Positions 15,744 to 21,956 of a stretch of 25,051 bases of DNA are shown piece by piece. Under the pieces are notes generated by a model. That model did not search any database, was not told where the DNA came from, and was given only the letters and a program-made list of their open reading frames with translations. This stretch comes from a virus. The position numbers were made by a program, and so were the translations under genes. The stretch covers positions 1-25,051 of IMG/VR virus record IMGVR_UViG_3300031758_000537; one strand, given 5' to 3'. The number at the start of each line of letters is the position of its first letter. Position 1 is the first letter of the stretch.

Positions 15744-15769
15744 AAAGCGGGGTTTATTCTCCGCTTTTT
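15744..15769 (+). terminator. Rho-independent terminator between convergent blocks
   Basis: AAAGCGGGG (15744-15752) pairs with CTCCGCTTT (15759-15767) as a 9-bp stem with one G-T pair and a six-base loop TTTATT, followed by a short T run to 15769. It ends the + strand late block. The stem overlaps the stop codon of the - strand HNH gene, so it may also slow leftward transcripts, although the - strand lacks a T tract after the stem. Confidence 0.8.
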
Positions 15770-16173
15770 GATTTATAATACTCTTCTTTAAGCATTTGAG
15801 CAATTTCTCTTTTTAAAGCGAATTTAGGATGGTTTCTGTCGCCAAACTCCCACTCTGAATGACAAGTGGCGCAAACTATAAACACGTTTCTTTTATCTAA
15901 ACGGTAGGACGGATATGCACCTTTAGATAGAATATGGCTAAAATTAATTGGAGATAAATTAAATATTGGAACTTTACAACATTGACAAACTGAATTTGTT
16001 TTTTTTGCTATTTCTTTAAATAAATCAATTTCGCCTGTTTTCTTTTTAAACTTTATTTTAGGTTTAGATTTGCCTTTTTTTAGCTCATTACATCGCTTAC
16101 AATAACCTTTCTTAACAACAATCATTCTTTGTTGTTTACATTCAATACAAGTGCTGTAATTAGGTTTAAACAT
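15754..16173 (-). CDS. NinG-like HNH nuclease with N-terminal zinc finger
   Basis: A 139-residue protein. The N-terminal treble-clef-like finger uses C9, C12, C25 and C28 ('CIECKQQ…GYCKRC'). The C-terminal HNH-type domain has Zn-binding C63/C66 and C101/C104 ('CQCC', 'CATCH'), with H80 in 'NFSHILSKG', N96 and H105 as candidate catalytic residues. This pattern is like NinG/Rap recombination proteins of lambdoid phages and related HNH endonucleases. Its start overlaps the RusA stop by one base (TAATG), so the two are probably translated together and act on branched DNA made during recombination or late replication. A packaging-linked HNH role is possible but less likely away from terminase genes. 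Confidence 0.75.
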   Translation of the reverse strand: MFKPNYSTCIECKQQRMIVVKKGYCKRCNELKKGKSKPKIKFKKKTGEIDLFKEIAKKTNSVCQCCKVPIFNLSPINFSHILSKGAYPSYRLDKRNVFIVCATCHSEWEFGDRNHPKFALKREIAQMLKEEYYKSKSGE

Positions 16174-16739
16174 TATTTGCCTTCTATTTCAATTATTACG
16201 CATCCTCCTGTTCCAAAAAACTTTCTTACGTTATCTTCGCCCCAAATTATACTATCGTCTGAATAAACTAACTCGCTCATTGAATCTAACACTAATTTTT
16301 TGAGGTTGTCGCATACGTCTGGACGAGTTGTCTTTGGAAACAATTTACCTTCTCTTATTTCCTCCATTCGTCCTTTTATTTTATGGAAAGCTTTTAATGG
16401 AGCATAAATGAAATGAAGTTTAGTGATACGCGCTTCTTCAGTAAACATTTGAAAATCTTTCGGGAGCTGATTTGTTATTTGTCTGCGATAATCTTTTTCC
16501 CGATCAATATACTTTTTAGGCTGAAAGAAATGACCTGACTTAGTGGCTCTGACTGATTGTTTAGCCATTGGTTCACCGAACAAAGTAAAAGAAACTTTTC
16601 TTAACTCATTACTTGCAACAGGAATTATTTTTTCTCTAGGTTGCTGAACTGTTTTCGCTTTTGAGTAACTCCCATCGCTATTGCGAACAAGTCCCATTTG
16701 CAATAAAGTTTCTTCTGATATAGATTGTTTTTTAGCCAT
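16173..16739 (-). CDS. rusA: RusA-type Holliday junction resolvase
   Basis: The ATG at 16739 (MAKKQSISEETLLQMG) is preferred to an in-frame ATG at 16772, whose extra residues (MRYFIATYLKN) read as non-coding leader; this gives 188 residues. After an N-terminal extension with 'LVRNSDGSYSKAK', the RusA fold begins near 'SFTLFGEPMAKQSVR'. The catalytic region reads 'TRPDVCDNLKKLVLDSM…VYSDDSIIW', with the acidic residues that bind Mg in the dimeric RusA family. Known activity: symmetric cleavage of Holliday junctions. One residue more than usual separates the first two aspartates (D-V-C-D rather than D-x-D). Coupled to the NinG-like gene downstream. Family call is firm; activity is unproven. Confidence 0.88.
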   Translation of the reverse strand: MAKKQSISEETLLQMGLVRNSDGSYSKAKTVQQPREKIIPVASNELRKVSFTLFGEPMAKQSVRATKSGHFFQPKKYIDREKDYRRQITNQLPKDFQMFTEEARITKLHFIYAPLKAFHKIKGRMEEIREGKLFPKTTRPDVCDNLKKLVLDSMSELVYSDDSIIWGEDNVRKFFGTGGCVIIEIEGK

Positions 16740-16781
16740 GTTTTTTAAATAAGTCGCTATAAAGTAACGCAAAGATGTAAG

Positions 16782-17156
16782 TTATAAGTAGTTGTCATAA
16801 AATATCTTTACAACCTTTAAAGTTTCTGTTTCAGCAAAAGTAATCATTTCTTCTTCTTTGTTAATCCAATCGTCATTAAATATTATTCCTGAAAGGTGCA
16901 TCATTTCGTGAAAAACAGTAGATGTTGTTGTTATCGTATCGGTACATCTGTTTAAATTAATAAATACAAACGGACTATTATTAATTGGAGAAAGATTGCA
17001 CCATCCTGCTATATAAGATTGTTCTTTATTGTTAATATGCTTTTTGCAATCTTCAGCGTTTAATCCGTGCATTTCTTTAGTGTTATAATATTCAAATATT
17101 TCACACGGATTAAAGCTTAATAAAAGAATGTAATTATCATTAATTATTGTTATCAT
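16782..17156 (-). CDS. Small zincin metallopeptidase-like protein
   Basis: A 124-residue protein with 'FHEMMHLSG' (H83, E84, H87) in a predicted helix, followed by 'NKEEEMITFAETE', where E102 or E103 would be the third zinc ligand. This is a minimal gluzincin layout, reminiscent of the ImmA/IrrE group (HExxH … E..A..FA), whose known members cleave repressors or anti-repressors. No signal peptide is visible, so it should act in the cytoplasm. It lies between the secreted-protein/46-residue ORF pair and RusA. Possible roles are cleavage of a host regulator or processing of a phage protein; neither is shown by the sequence. Confidence 0.7.
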   Translation of the reverse strand: MITIINDNYILLLSFNPCEIFEYYNTKEMHGLNAEDCKKHINNKEQSYIAGWCNLSPINNSPFVFINLNRCTDTITTTSTVFHEMMHLSGIIFNDDWINKEEEMITFAETETLKVVKIFYDNYL

Positions 17157-17184
17157 ATAAAGAATAATCTTATAGTTATTTCAA

Positions 17185-17325
17185 TTATGGTAATTTATTA
17201 GGGTTTTCGTTTAGTTTAGCTTTTATAATTTTAATGTAAAGATTGTAGTTAAATTGTTGACGTACTGAATTTTCAGTCTTTTCGCTCCAAAATTGGAGGC
17301 AACTCATAAGATTAAATTGTTTCAT
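17185..17325 (-). CDS. Small unknown protein of 46 residues
   Basis: A short frame beginning MKQFNLMSCLQFWSEKTEN and ending in …NENPNKLP, located in what would otherwise be a 180-base gap. Its ATG is 11 bases after the secreted-protein stop and is preceded by the leader ATAAAACAAATAAAT, nearly the same as leaders of two other early genes (starts at 24219 and 24844). The composition is hydrophilic and helical (QQFNYNLYIKIIKAKL). No family recognised. Evidence that it is real: leader, operon spacing and tidy fit in the gap. Evidence against: small size. Confidence 0.5.
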   Translation of the reverse strand: MKQFNLMSCLQFWSEKTENSVRQQFNYNLYIKIIKAKLNENPNKLP

Positions 17326-17336
17326 ATTTATTTGTT

Positions 17337-17861
17337 TTATTTAGTCCAATCAAATTTTAAATAATTAAAAGATAACAAATGGTATTGAAAAAATTTTTCG
17401 TGATGTTTGTCTGGTATATAAGTTTTGTGTCTAAGCTTAATTGATTTTATAGGAACAACAAACTCTTCAGGCTTTAAATTTTCTTCCGTAGTCAAATACC
17501 ATGTAAAGTCTAAGGGATTTAATAATTCTTTACTTAATTTAAAGTTTACAGTTTTATCTGCAAGCTCAAACTGAATAACTCTTAAATCATCATAATCATA
17601 ATTGTTTATGGTTTGAAATCCTAACGCAATTACTTTTACGTTATAGTCTACATCATACTTAACAACTAACCAAACGAACAATGTATCTTCTATATCGTTC
17701 TGATTAATGAATCCACTTAACATTTTTGATGTAAAATAAACTCCATCTTCGTAAACAGAATCAATAGTTTCAAATTTTTCGTACAAATCTGTAATTGGAC
17801 CCTCTTGAGCGCTAATTGTAAGCCCTGCAAACAATAAAGCTGTTGTGATTAATTTTTTCAT
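17337..17861 (-). CDS. Secreted protein with signal peptide, function unknown
   Basis: The 174-residue product starts MKKLITTALLFAGLTISAQ, a textbook Sec signal peptide: two Lys, a hydrophobic core, and a likely signal peptidase I site after A18 (…TISA|Q), a pattern common in Flavobacteriia. The rest is beta-rich and soluble, with many Tyr, Asp and Asn and no Cys or lipobox, so it should be exported to the periplasm or beyond. No family is recognised. The leader shares a palindrome and a 15-base block with the leader of the gene at 23069-23668. A phage gene for an exported protein in the early block could act in superinfection exclusion or envelope change, but it could also be a host-derived gene. 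Both are inference. Confidence 0.75.
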   Translation of the reverse strand: MKKLITTALLFAGLTISAQEGPITDLYEKFETIDSVYEDGVYFTSKMLSGFINQNDIEDTLFVWLVVKYDVDYNVKVIALGFQTINNYDYDDLRVIQFELADKTVNFKLSKELLNPLDFTWYLTTEENLKPEEFVVPIKSIKLRHKTYIPDKHHEKFFQYHLLSFNYLKFDWTK

Positions 17862-17915
17862 GATTGATAGTTTTTATATAACCTTTAACGTAGTAATTTG
17901 TATAAAGTTACAAAT
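17862..17915 (-). promoter_or_regulatory. Duplicated leader and palindromic operator-like element, copy A
   Basis: The + strand reads TGATAGTTTTTATAT near the start codon, then AACGTA, then a perfect inverted repeat ATTTGTA (17896-17902) and TACAAAT (17909-17915) with a six-base spacer. The same order of blocks precedes the gene starting at 23668. On the coding strand the left arm overlaps a TTTG that could be part of a Bacteroidota -7 element (TAnnTTTG, imperfect here). A repressor- or activator-bound promoter is the most likely reading. Confidence 0.6.
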
Positions 17916-17936
17916 AATTTTATAAAAAAATAATTT

Positions 17937-19274
17937 TTATTTGTAATAATTCATATAAGGTTGATAATCAGTAAATTTAGTTTTTTCATGCTCAAACGTT
18001 AACATTACATCTGCCAGTGGTCCGTTACGATGTTTGGCGATAATAAACATTGCCATTCCTGAAGTAGAGTTTCCTTTTTCGTCTTGCATTATACCATAAT
18101 ATTCAGGGCGATATAAAAACGAAACAACGTCTGCATCCATTTCTATACTGCCACTTTCGCGCAAATCAGAAAGCATAGGTCTTTTATCTTGTCTTGATTC
18201 AACGGCTCTACTTAATTGTGATAGCGCTATAACAGGCACTTTTAATTCTTTTGCAATATTTTTTAAAGACCTTGAAATTATACCTATTTCTTGTTCTCTA
18301 TTACCTTTGTGATCAGGAACAGTTATTAATTGCAAATAATCAACTACAATTAGCCCTAAATTCTTTTCTCTTTTAAGTTTACGGCATTTATTTTTTAAAT
18401 CAAATATTGATATTCCTGCTGTATCATCAATGAATATAGGGGCTCCAATAAGTCCTGCGCAATTATTAGTCAATTGGGTCATTTCATATTCATTTAATCC
18501 TGTTCTTAAAATTTTCTCAACAGGAATACCGCTTTGCTGTGATTGCATTCGTGCATAAAATTGTGATGTTGACATTTCAAGAGTGAATAAAGCAACTGAT
18601 TTTCCTTGAGTAATCGCAGGATTTGTAACAAGTTGTGCCGCTAATGAAGATTTTCCCATTCCCGGACGTGCAGCAAGTATAACCAAATCAGGCTCCTGCC
18701 ACCCTGCTGTAATTTTATCAATACCATTAAATCCAGAAGTAACTCCTAATTTTCCACCATTCTCCAATATTAACTTGTTTCTCTCAATCATATTTGCATA
18801 AATTTCACGAGAAGACGCTATATTGTTTCCTGTTAAGTTAGTAGTTATTTCTGTTAAATTCTTTTCGTATTTATCAATTAAGTCAGCTATTTTACATTGA
18901 GGATTATAGGCTTCAGTAAGTGTAGAGGATGCTATATTTATAACGTCACGCAACATCTTTTTTTCAACTAATATATCGCAATGTTTTTCAATATTGTCGT
19001 GTGATAATACGTTGTCTGTTAGTTTTGTTATAAAATACGCTCCGCCAATGGAATCTAAATACTTGTTATCTTTTAGCGCTTGAATAACAGTAACGTATTC
19101 AATAGGCTTTTTTGTATCGTATAACCACTTACAGCATTTGAATATAATGGCGTGTGAAGGGTGATAAAAATGTTCGTGAGTAAGCCTATTAACTACTTCG
19201 TCTATTGCTTTCGGAAAGTAAAGTATTTGCCCTAAAACTATGGCTTCTATATCTGTTGCTTGAGGTATGTTCAT
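17937..19274 (-). CDS. dnaB: Replicative DNA helicase, DnaB family
   Basis: A 445-residue, full-length DnaB. The N-terminal domain (about 1-150) has 'DIEAIVLGQIL' and 'HFYHPSHAIIF'. The RecA-like C-terminal domain has Walker A 'ARPGMGKS' near 200-208, 'LFTLEMS', Walker B 'LIVVDYLQL' near 306-314, 'PVIALSQLSRAVE' and the arginine-finger region 'IAKHRNGP'. Known role: hexameric 5'-3' helicase at the fork. Its start overlaps the stop of the preceding loader-like gene by ATGA, so the pair is co-translated, which fits loader plus helicase. No primase domain is fused and no DNA polymerase is in the window. All key motifs look intact. Confidence 0.97.
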   Translation of the reverse strand: MNIPQATDIEAIVLGQILYFPKAIDEVVNRLTHEHFYHPSHAIIFKCCKWLYDTKKPIEYVTVIQALKDNKYLDSIGGAYFITKLTDNVLSHDNIEKHCDILVEKKMLRDVINIASSTLTEAYNPQCKIADLIDKYEKNLTEITTNLTGNNIASSREIYANMIERNKLILENGGKLGVTSGFNGIDKITAGWQEPDLVILAARPGMGKSSLAAQLVTNPAITQGKSVALFTLEMSTSQFYARMQSQQSGIPVEKILRTGLNEYEMTQLTNNCAGLIGAPIFIDDTAGISIFDLKNKCRKLKREKNLGLIVVDYLQLITVPDHKGNREQEIGIISRSLKNIAKELKVPVIALSQLSRAVESRQDKRPMLSDLRESGSIEMDADVVSFLYRPEYYGIMQDEKGNSTSGMAMFIIAKHRNGPLADVMLTFEHEKTKFTDYQPYMNYYK

Positions 19275-19783
19275 CGTTTGTATATTTTAGGCTCAAATGA
19301 TATTCCTGTTGATTGATTAACTATTTTATGTTCTTCTTTCATCCAATTAGCAATCATTTTTTGTTTCCAATTAATAACTTTATCGCCGTTACGATCTTTC
19401 CAATCAGCCACCGAATAATACTCAAACGCTTTTTTGGCTTGAATATCTGAATACCCTTTTTCCTTGAAATATGAAACGACTTGTTCCTGCGTTGGCGGTA
19501 TAAATTCATTTTTACTTTTTTTACGTTTAGGTTTCTTAAAAAAGTTTAACCATTTGTCAGTAGGTTGATTTTCAATTAATAGTCCTTTTTCTCTTAACAA
19601 AGATATGTAAGGAACTATCTTATCAAATTCAATAGCAATATATTCAATAGATTTATCTGCTGGATTCTCATTTTTTTCAAAACATAAATTCATAAAATCC
19701 ATTACAACGTATTGCTGAAGAGATAAATCTAAATCAACTCTTACTGAATGATTAATCGTTGTTACTCCCGTTATCTTTATCAT
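19271..19783 (-). CDS. Replisome organiser or helicase-loader-like protein
   Basis: The ATG at 19783 (MIKITGVTTINHSVRV) is preferred to a TTG two codons earlier; 170 residues. The N-terminal half resembles a winged-helix/DnaD-like unit ('LSLQQYVVMDFMNLCFEK', 'ISLLREKGLL'). A basic linker KKPKRKKSKNE leads to a C-terminal module 'FIPPTQEQVVSYFKEKGY…AKKAFEYYSVADWKDRNG…INWKQKMIANW', the PPT…W…W motif often found in phage helicase loaders and initiators. It is directly upstream of dnaB with an ATGA overlap. Its 5' end overlaps the 53-residue membrane protein gene by 32 bases. It likely brings DnaB to the origin. Confidence 0.78.
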   Translation of the reverse strand: MIKITGVTTINHSVRVDLDLSLQQYVVMDFMNLCFEKNENPADKSIEYIAIEFDKIVPYISLLREKGLLIENQPTDKWLNFFKKPKRKKSKNEFIPPTQEQVVSYFKEKGYSDIQAKKAFEYYSVADWKDRNGDKVINWKQKMIANWMKEEHKIVNQSTGISFEPKIYKR

Positions 19784-19913
19784 TATCAAATACGCTTACA
19801 AATATTACAAAAAACCACATGAATAACCACATTGAACTCCCTGTCATTATTGATACAACAACAGGTAGATAAAGTGTTGTGAGTAGAAAAAATGCTTTAA
19901 TTATATTAATCAT
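19752..19913 (-). CDS. Small membrane protein of 53 residues with two TM segments
   Basis: An ATG at 19913 that overlaps the previous stop as ATGA opens a 53-residue frame beginning MINIIKAFFLLTTLYLPVVV and continuing with 'MTGSSMWLFMWFFVIFVSVF' to a polar tail DNDKDNGSNND. The two hydrophobic segments (about 5-22 and 28-43) with a short turn and an acidic tail predict a hairpin in the inner membrane. The 3' end overlaps the helicase-loader start by 32 bases. A holin-like or superinfection-exclusion role is possible; early-block position argues for the latter. No family recognised. Confidence 0.6.
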   Translation of the reverse strand: MINIIKAFFLLTTLYLPVVVSIMTGSSMWLFMWFFVIFVSVFDNDKDNGSNND

Positions 19914-20284
19914 GGCTTTATTAAATTAAGTTTTTTAACATCATCCTTAGTAGCTAATTTGATTTTCTTTTTCTTGGTGTAGTCTTCTTGATTTTTATTA
20001 GCTAAAAGATATTGAGCTACTTCTGCCATGCAATTAACTACTTCAAGTTTTAACTTACGCATTTTTTCTATTCTGTCGCGTTTTTCTTTTTTCTGTTTTT
20101 CGTTATAAACATTAGAAAGTTTAATGGCTTCCATGTTATCGTTTAATACTTGATCTACAATCATGAATGCAGCCAAATTGTGCTCGTTTGTTTGGTCGTA
20201 TGATATTTCATAGCCTTGCAATGTTAAAGTCATTTTAAATCCAATTTGACTTTCAATTTTGAGTGATTTTTCTTCTTGTTTCAT
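19910..20284 (-). CDS. Unknown charged early protein
   Basis: The protein has 124 residues, with an ATGA overlap at its start with the HTH gene. The N-terminal part is beta-like ('IESQIGFKMTLTLQGYEISYDQ'), the middle is a Lys/Glu-rich helix ('NVYNEKQKKEKRDRIEKMRKLK') and the C-terminus is basic (YTKKKKIKLATKDDVKKLN). No catalytic motif is visible. It sits between the HTH protein and the small membrane protein in the replication operon. Function is unknown; a coiled-coil partner in replication or recombination is one option. Confidence 0.65.
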   Translation of the reverse strand: MKQEEKSLKIESQIGFKMTLTLQGYEISYDQTNEHNLAAFMIVDQVLNDNMEAIKLSNVYNEKQKKEKRDRIEKMRKLKLEVVNCMAEVAQYLLANKNQEDYTKKKKIKLATKDDVKKLNLIKP

Positions 20285-20631
20285 TTTGTTCCGGGAAATA
20301 ATAATTTTAATTTTTTTAAACTTTGTTCTTCGTTAAATTCTTTTACAGCAAATTTTATTTTACCGTTCTCGTCAATTTCAGGACTACCAATTGTTAAGTT
20401 GATAAACACTCCGTAACGAGTTGCAAGCCAAATAATCTGATCTTCTCTTAATGAGCCTTTCATATCGCCGTGCTTTAAATATCTGCTAATCATATCAACA
20501 GGTAATTTATACCCTCTTAAAGCTGCATCGTTTATAACGTCTTGTTGCGTTAATTTAAGTATATTAATCCTATCAATTATCGCCTGTCTTATTTTTTGGT
20601 TAGTCTTAATAACCGAATATTTTCTACCCAT
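20281..20631 (-). CDS. Helix-turn-helix DNA-binding protein
   Basis: A 116-residue protein. Residues about 12-53 look like an XRE-type or homeo-like HTH: 'IRQAIIDRINILKLTQQDVI', a turn, then 'LPVDMISRYLKHG' as recognition helix, followed by 'LREDQIIWLATRYGV'. The C-terminal part is polar (EIDENGKIKFAVKEFNEEQS). It could regulate early or late expression, perhaps at the palindromic sites in front of the genes at 17861 and 23668, but nothing in the sequence ties it to them. The start overlaps the upstream gene by eight bases and the stop overlaps the downstream start by ATGA. Confidence 0.7.
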   Translation of the reverse strand: MGRKYSVIKTNQKIRQAIIDRINILKLTQQDVINDAALRGYKLPVDMISRYLKHGDMKGSLREDQIIWLATRYGVFINLTIGSPEIDENGKIKFAVKEFNEEQSLKKLKLLFPGTK

Positions 20632-20914
20632 TTTCTCGTTCCTCCAAAATTTTATCTATGTTATCAATCATGTAGTTAAATTGCTTATCAACTTGTTCTG
20701 AAGTTAATGGCGATGTAAATAGCAAGGAAAATATAATTTCTCCCCTTACTGCGTGTTCTATTGATGCAAAAGAATAAACATCGCCGAACGATTTTGTTTT
20801 TGCGACTGAATCGGAATAACACATTACCTTAGCAATATATTCTTCTCCGTCTTTATCTTTTACTCTTTGGATTTTTGCCATTTCAGGCTCTTTCCCTTCA
20901 ATGTTTAGTTTCAT
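20624..20914 (-). CDS. Unknown small early protein
   Basis: A 96-residue protein. The ATG at 20914 is chosen because it overlaps the upstream stop as ATGA; a second in-frame ATG lies at 20881 (MAKIQRVKDKDG). The sequence has beta-like 'EEYIAKVMCYSD' and 'FGDVYSFASIEHAVRGEIIFSLLF', then a helix 'LTSEQVDKQFNYMIDNIDKILEE'. No motif recognised, no signal peptide. It is one of a run of small overlapping genes between the NinB-like and loader genes. Confidence 0.6.
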   Translation of the reverse strand: MKLNIEGKEPEMAKIQRVKDKDGEEYIAKVMCYSDSVAKTKSFGDVYSFASIEHAVRGEIIFSLLFTSPLTSEQVDKQFNYMIDNIDKILEERENG

Positions 20915-21111
20915 AATTTATTCACTAAGTTTGTTAATTTTACAAATTCACTTCTTTCTACTTCAAACTGACTAATTACTTTTTCGTCTTTATCTAATCC
21001 GCTTATTACAACGCTTTTTTCGTTAAGATAAAAACATATTTCTTCTATTCTTTCATCGTATAATATAGCGTATTCAGTAGCCTTTAATCTTAATTCAACT
21101 TCCATTTTCAC
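20911..21111 (-). CDS. Unknown small early protein of 66 residues
   Basis: It starts MKMEVELRLKATEYAILYDE, with a second possible ATG two codons in. It overlaps the NinB-like gene by 17 bases and the next gene by ATGA. The predicted fold is mostly beta strands with alternating hydrophobic residues ('ICFYLNEKSVVISGLD', 'KVISQFEVERSEFVKLTNL'). No known family. The overlaps and shared strand support it as a real gene. Confidence 0.6.
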   Translation of the reverse strand: MKMEVELRLKATEYAILYDERIEEICFYLNEKSVVISGLDKDEKVISQFEVERSEFVKLTNLVNKL

Positions 21112-21550
21112 TTAATTTTAAATAATAATCTTCTGGCGACAATACTTCTATTCCAAATTCAACAGCTAACCATGCCAATACTTTTTCTATGAATTTACTC
21201 ATATCTTCCTTAGATAAAGATGAAGTACTCGTAACCTCTAATTTGTCCCAACGTATATTTTTCAGTCTAATAGGTTTAATGTAAGATAAAAACATTGGAG
21301 CTATAACATCTTCATGAATATCATCCGCTTTATTAAAATGGCTAAACGATTCGTGCTGATGAGCTGTTTGCAATATAGCTCCCCTGTAATATGCGTGTTG
21401 GTCAGTAGAAACTTTCTTATATCTTTTTTTAATAATCTCTTCAAACTCTTGACCTTCTAATGATTCAAGTTGTTTCTTATACAATTCGGTATTGTAGTAA
21501 ATCTTTTTACCATTCTGTATCTTTCCATAATGTCTTACTATTAAACTCAT
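21095..21550 (-). CDS. NinB-like recombination protein
   Basis: A 151-residue protein with the layout of NinB/Orf-type phage recombination proteins: 'YKKVSTDQHAYYRGAIL' (compare the usual R…NRYYWG), a helix with 'DDIHEDVIAPMFL' (compare EDMHE..K..FL), then 'TSTSSLSKEDMSKFIEKVLAW' (compare STT.L…F..y…W) and 'FGIEVLSPEDYY' near the end. Known members bind ssDNA and help load recombinase. It follows the OB-fold pair through an ATGA overlap, consistent with a recombination cassette. Similarity was judged by eye and is moderate. Confidence 0.6.
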   Translation of the reverse strand: MSLIVRHYGKIQNGKKIYYNTELYKKQLESLEGQEFEEIIKKRYKKVSTDQHAYYRGAILQTAHQHESFSHFNKADDIHEDVIAPMFLSYIKPIRLKNIRWDKLEVTSTSSLSKEDMSKFIEKVLAWLAVEFGIEVLSPEDYYLKLSENGS

Positions 21551-21954
21551 ACGTATATTTCTGATGTTATGTAAGTATAATTCTTTCCTGCTGGCTTGTA
21601 GTTTACTATTTTCATAGTGTATTCACCCGTTTCCTTGTTGATAATCTTTTGTATGAATATACAAACCTTTTTACCTATCACATCGTTTCTGCTAAAAGCA
21701 ATATCTTTTTTAAGAACTCCCAATATAGCAAGTAACTTTTTAAAAGTTTTATATTCAAACTGATCCCCAATACGGAATGCTTTTTCAAAAATATTACCGT
21801 TACAATTAAAAGAAAAAACTACACAAGGCGAAGCAAGGTATGTTATTAAATCTCCGTTTGCATCTTTTAAAGCATAAACATTGTCAATAACACATTCGTG
21901 AACTCCGTGCGGAATTTCTTCTTTCAATTGCGGTATAGTAACAGATAGTCCCAT
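21547..21954 (-). CDS. OB-fold-like ssDNA-binding protein, short paralogue
   Basis: A 135-residue protein starting MGLSVTIPQLKEEIPHGVHECVIDNVY. Its order of elements follows the next-upstream gene product: MGLS start, 'G-H-x-x-x-I-D', a hydrophobic strand with 'VVFSFNCNG', 'FEYKTFKKLLAILGVLKKDIAF', 'IGKKVCIFIQKI' and a final strand 'YTMKIVNYKPAG'. That is the order of the DUF669-like phage ssDNA-binding group. It lacks the Gln/Pro tail and the acidic tip. It is probably a structural or competitive partner of the longer protein, perhaps from an old tandem duplication. Confidence 0.55.
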   Translation of the reverse strand: MGLSVTIPQLKEEIPHGVHECVIDNVYALKDANGDLITYLASPCVVFSFNCNGNIFEKAFRIGDQFEYKTFKKLLAILGVLKKDIAFSRNDVIGKKVCIFIQKIINKETGEYTMKIVNYKPAGKNYTYITSEIYV

Positions 21955-21956
21955 GT

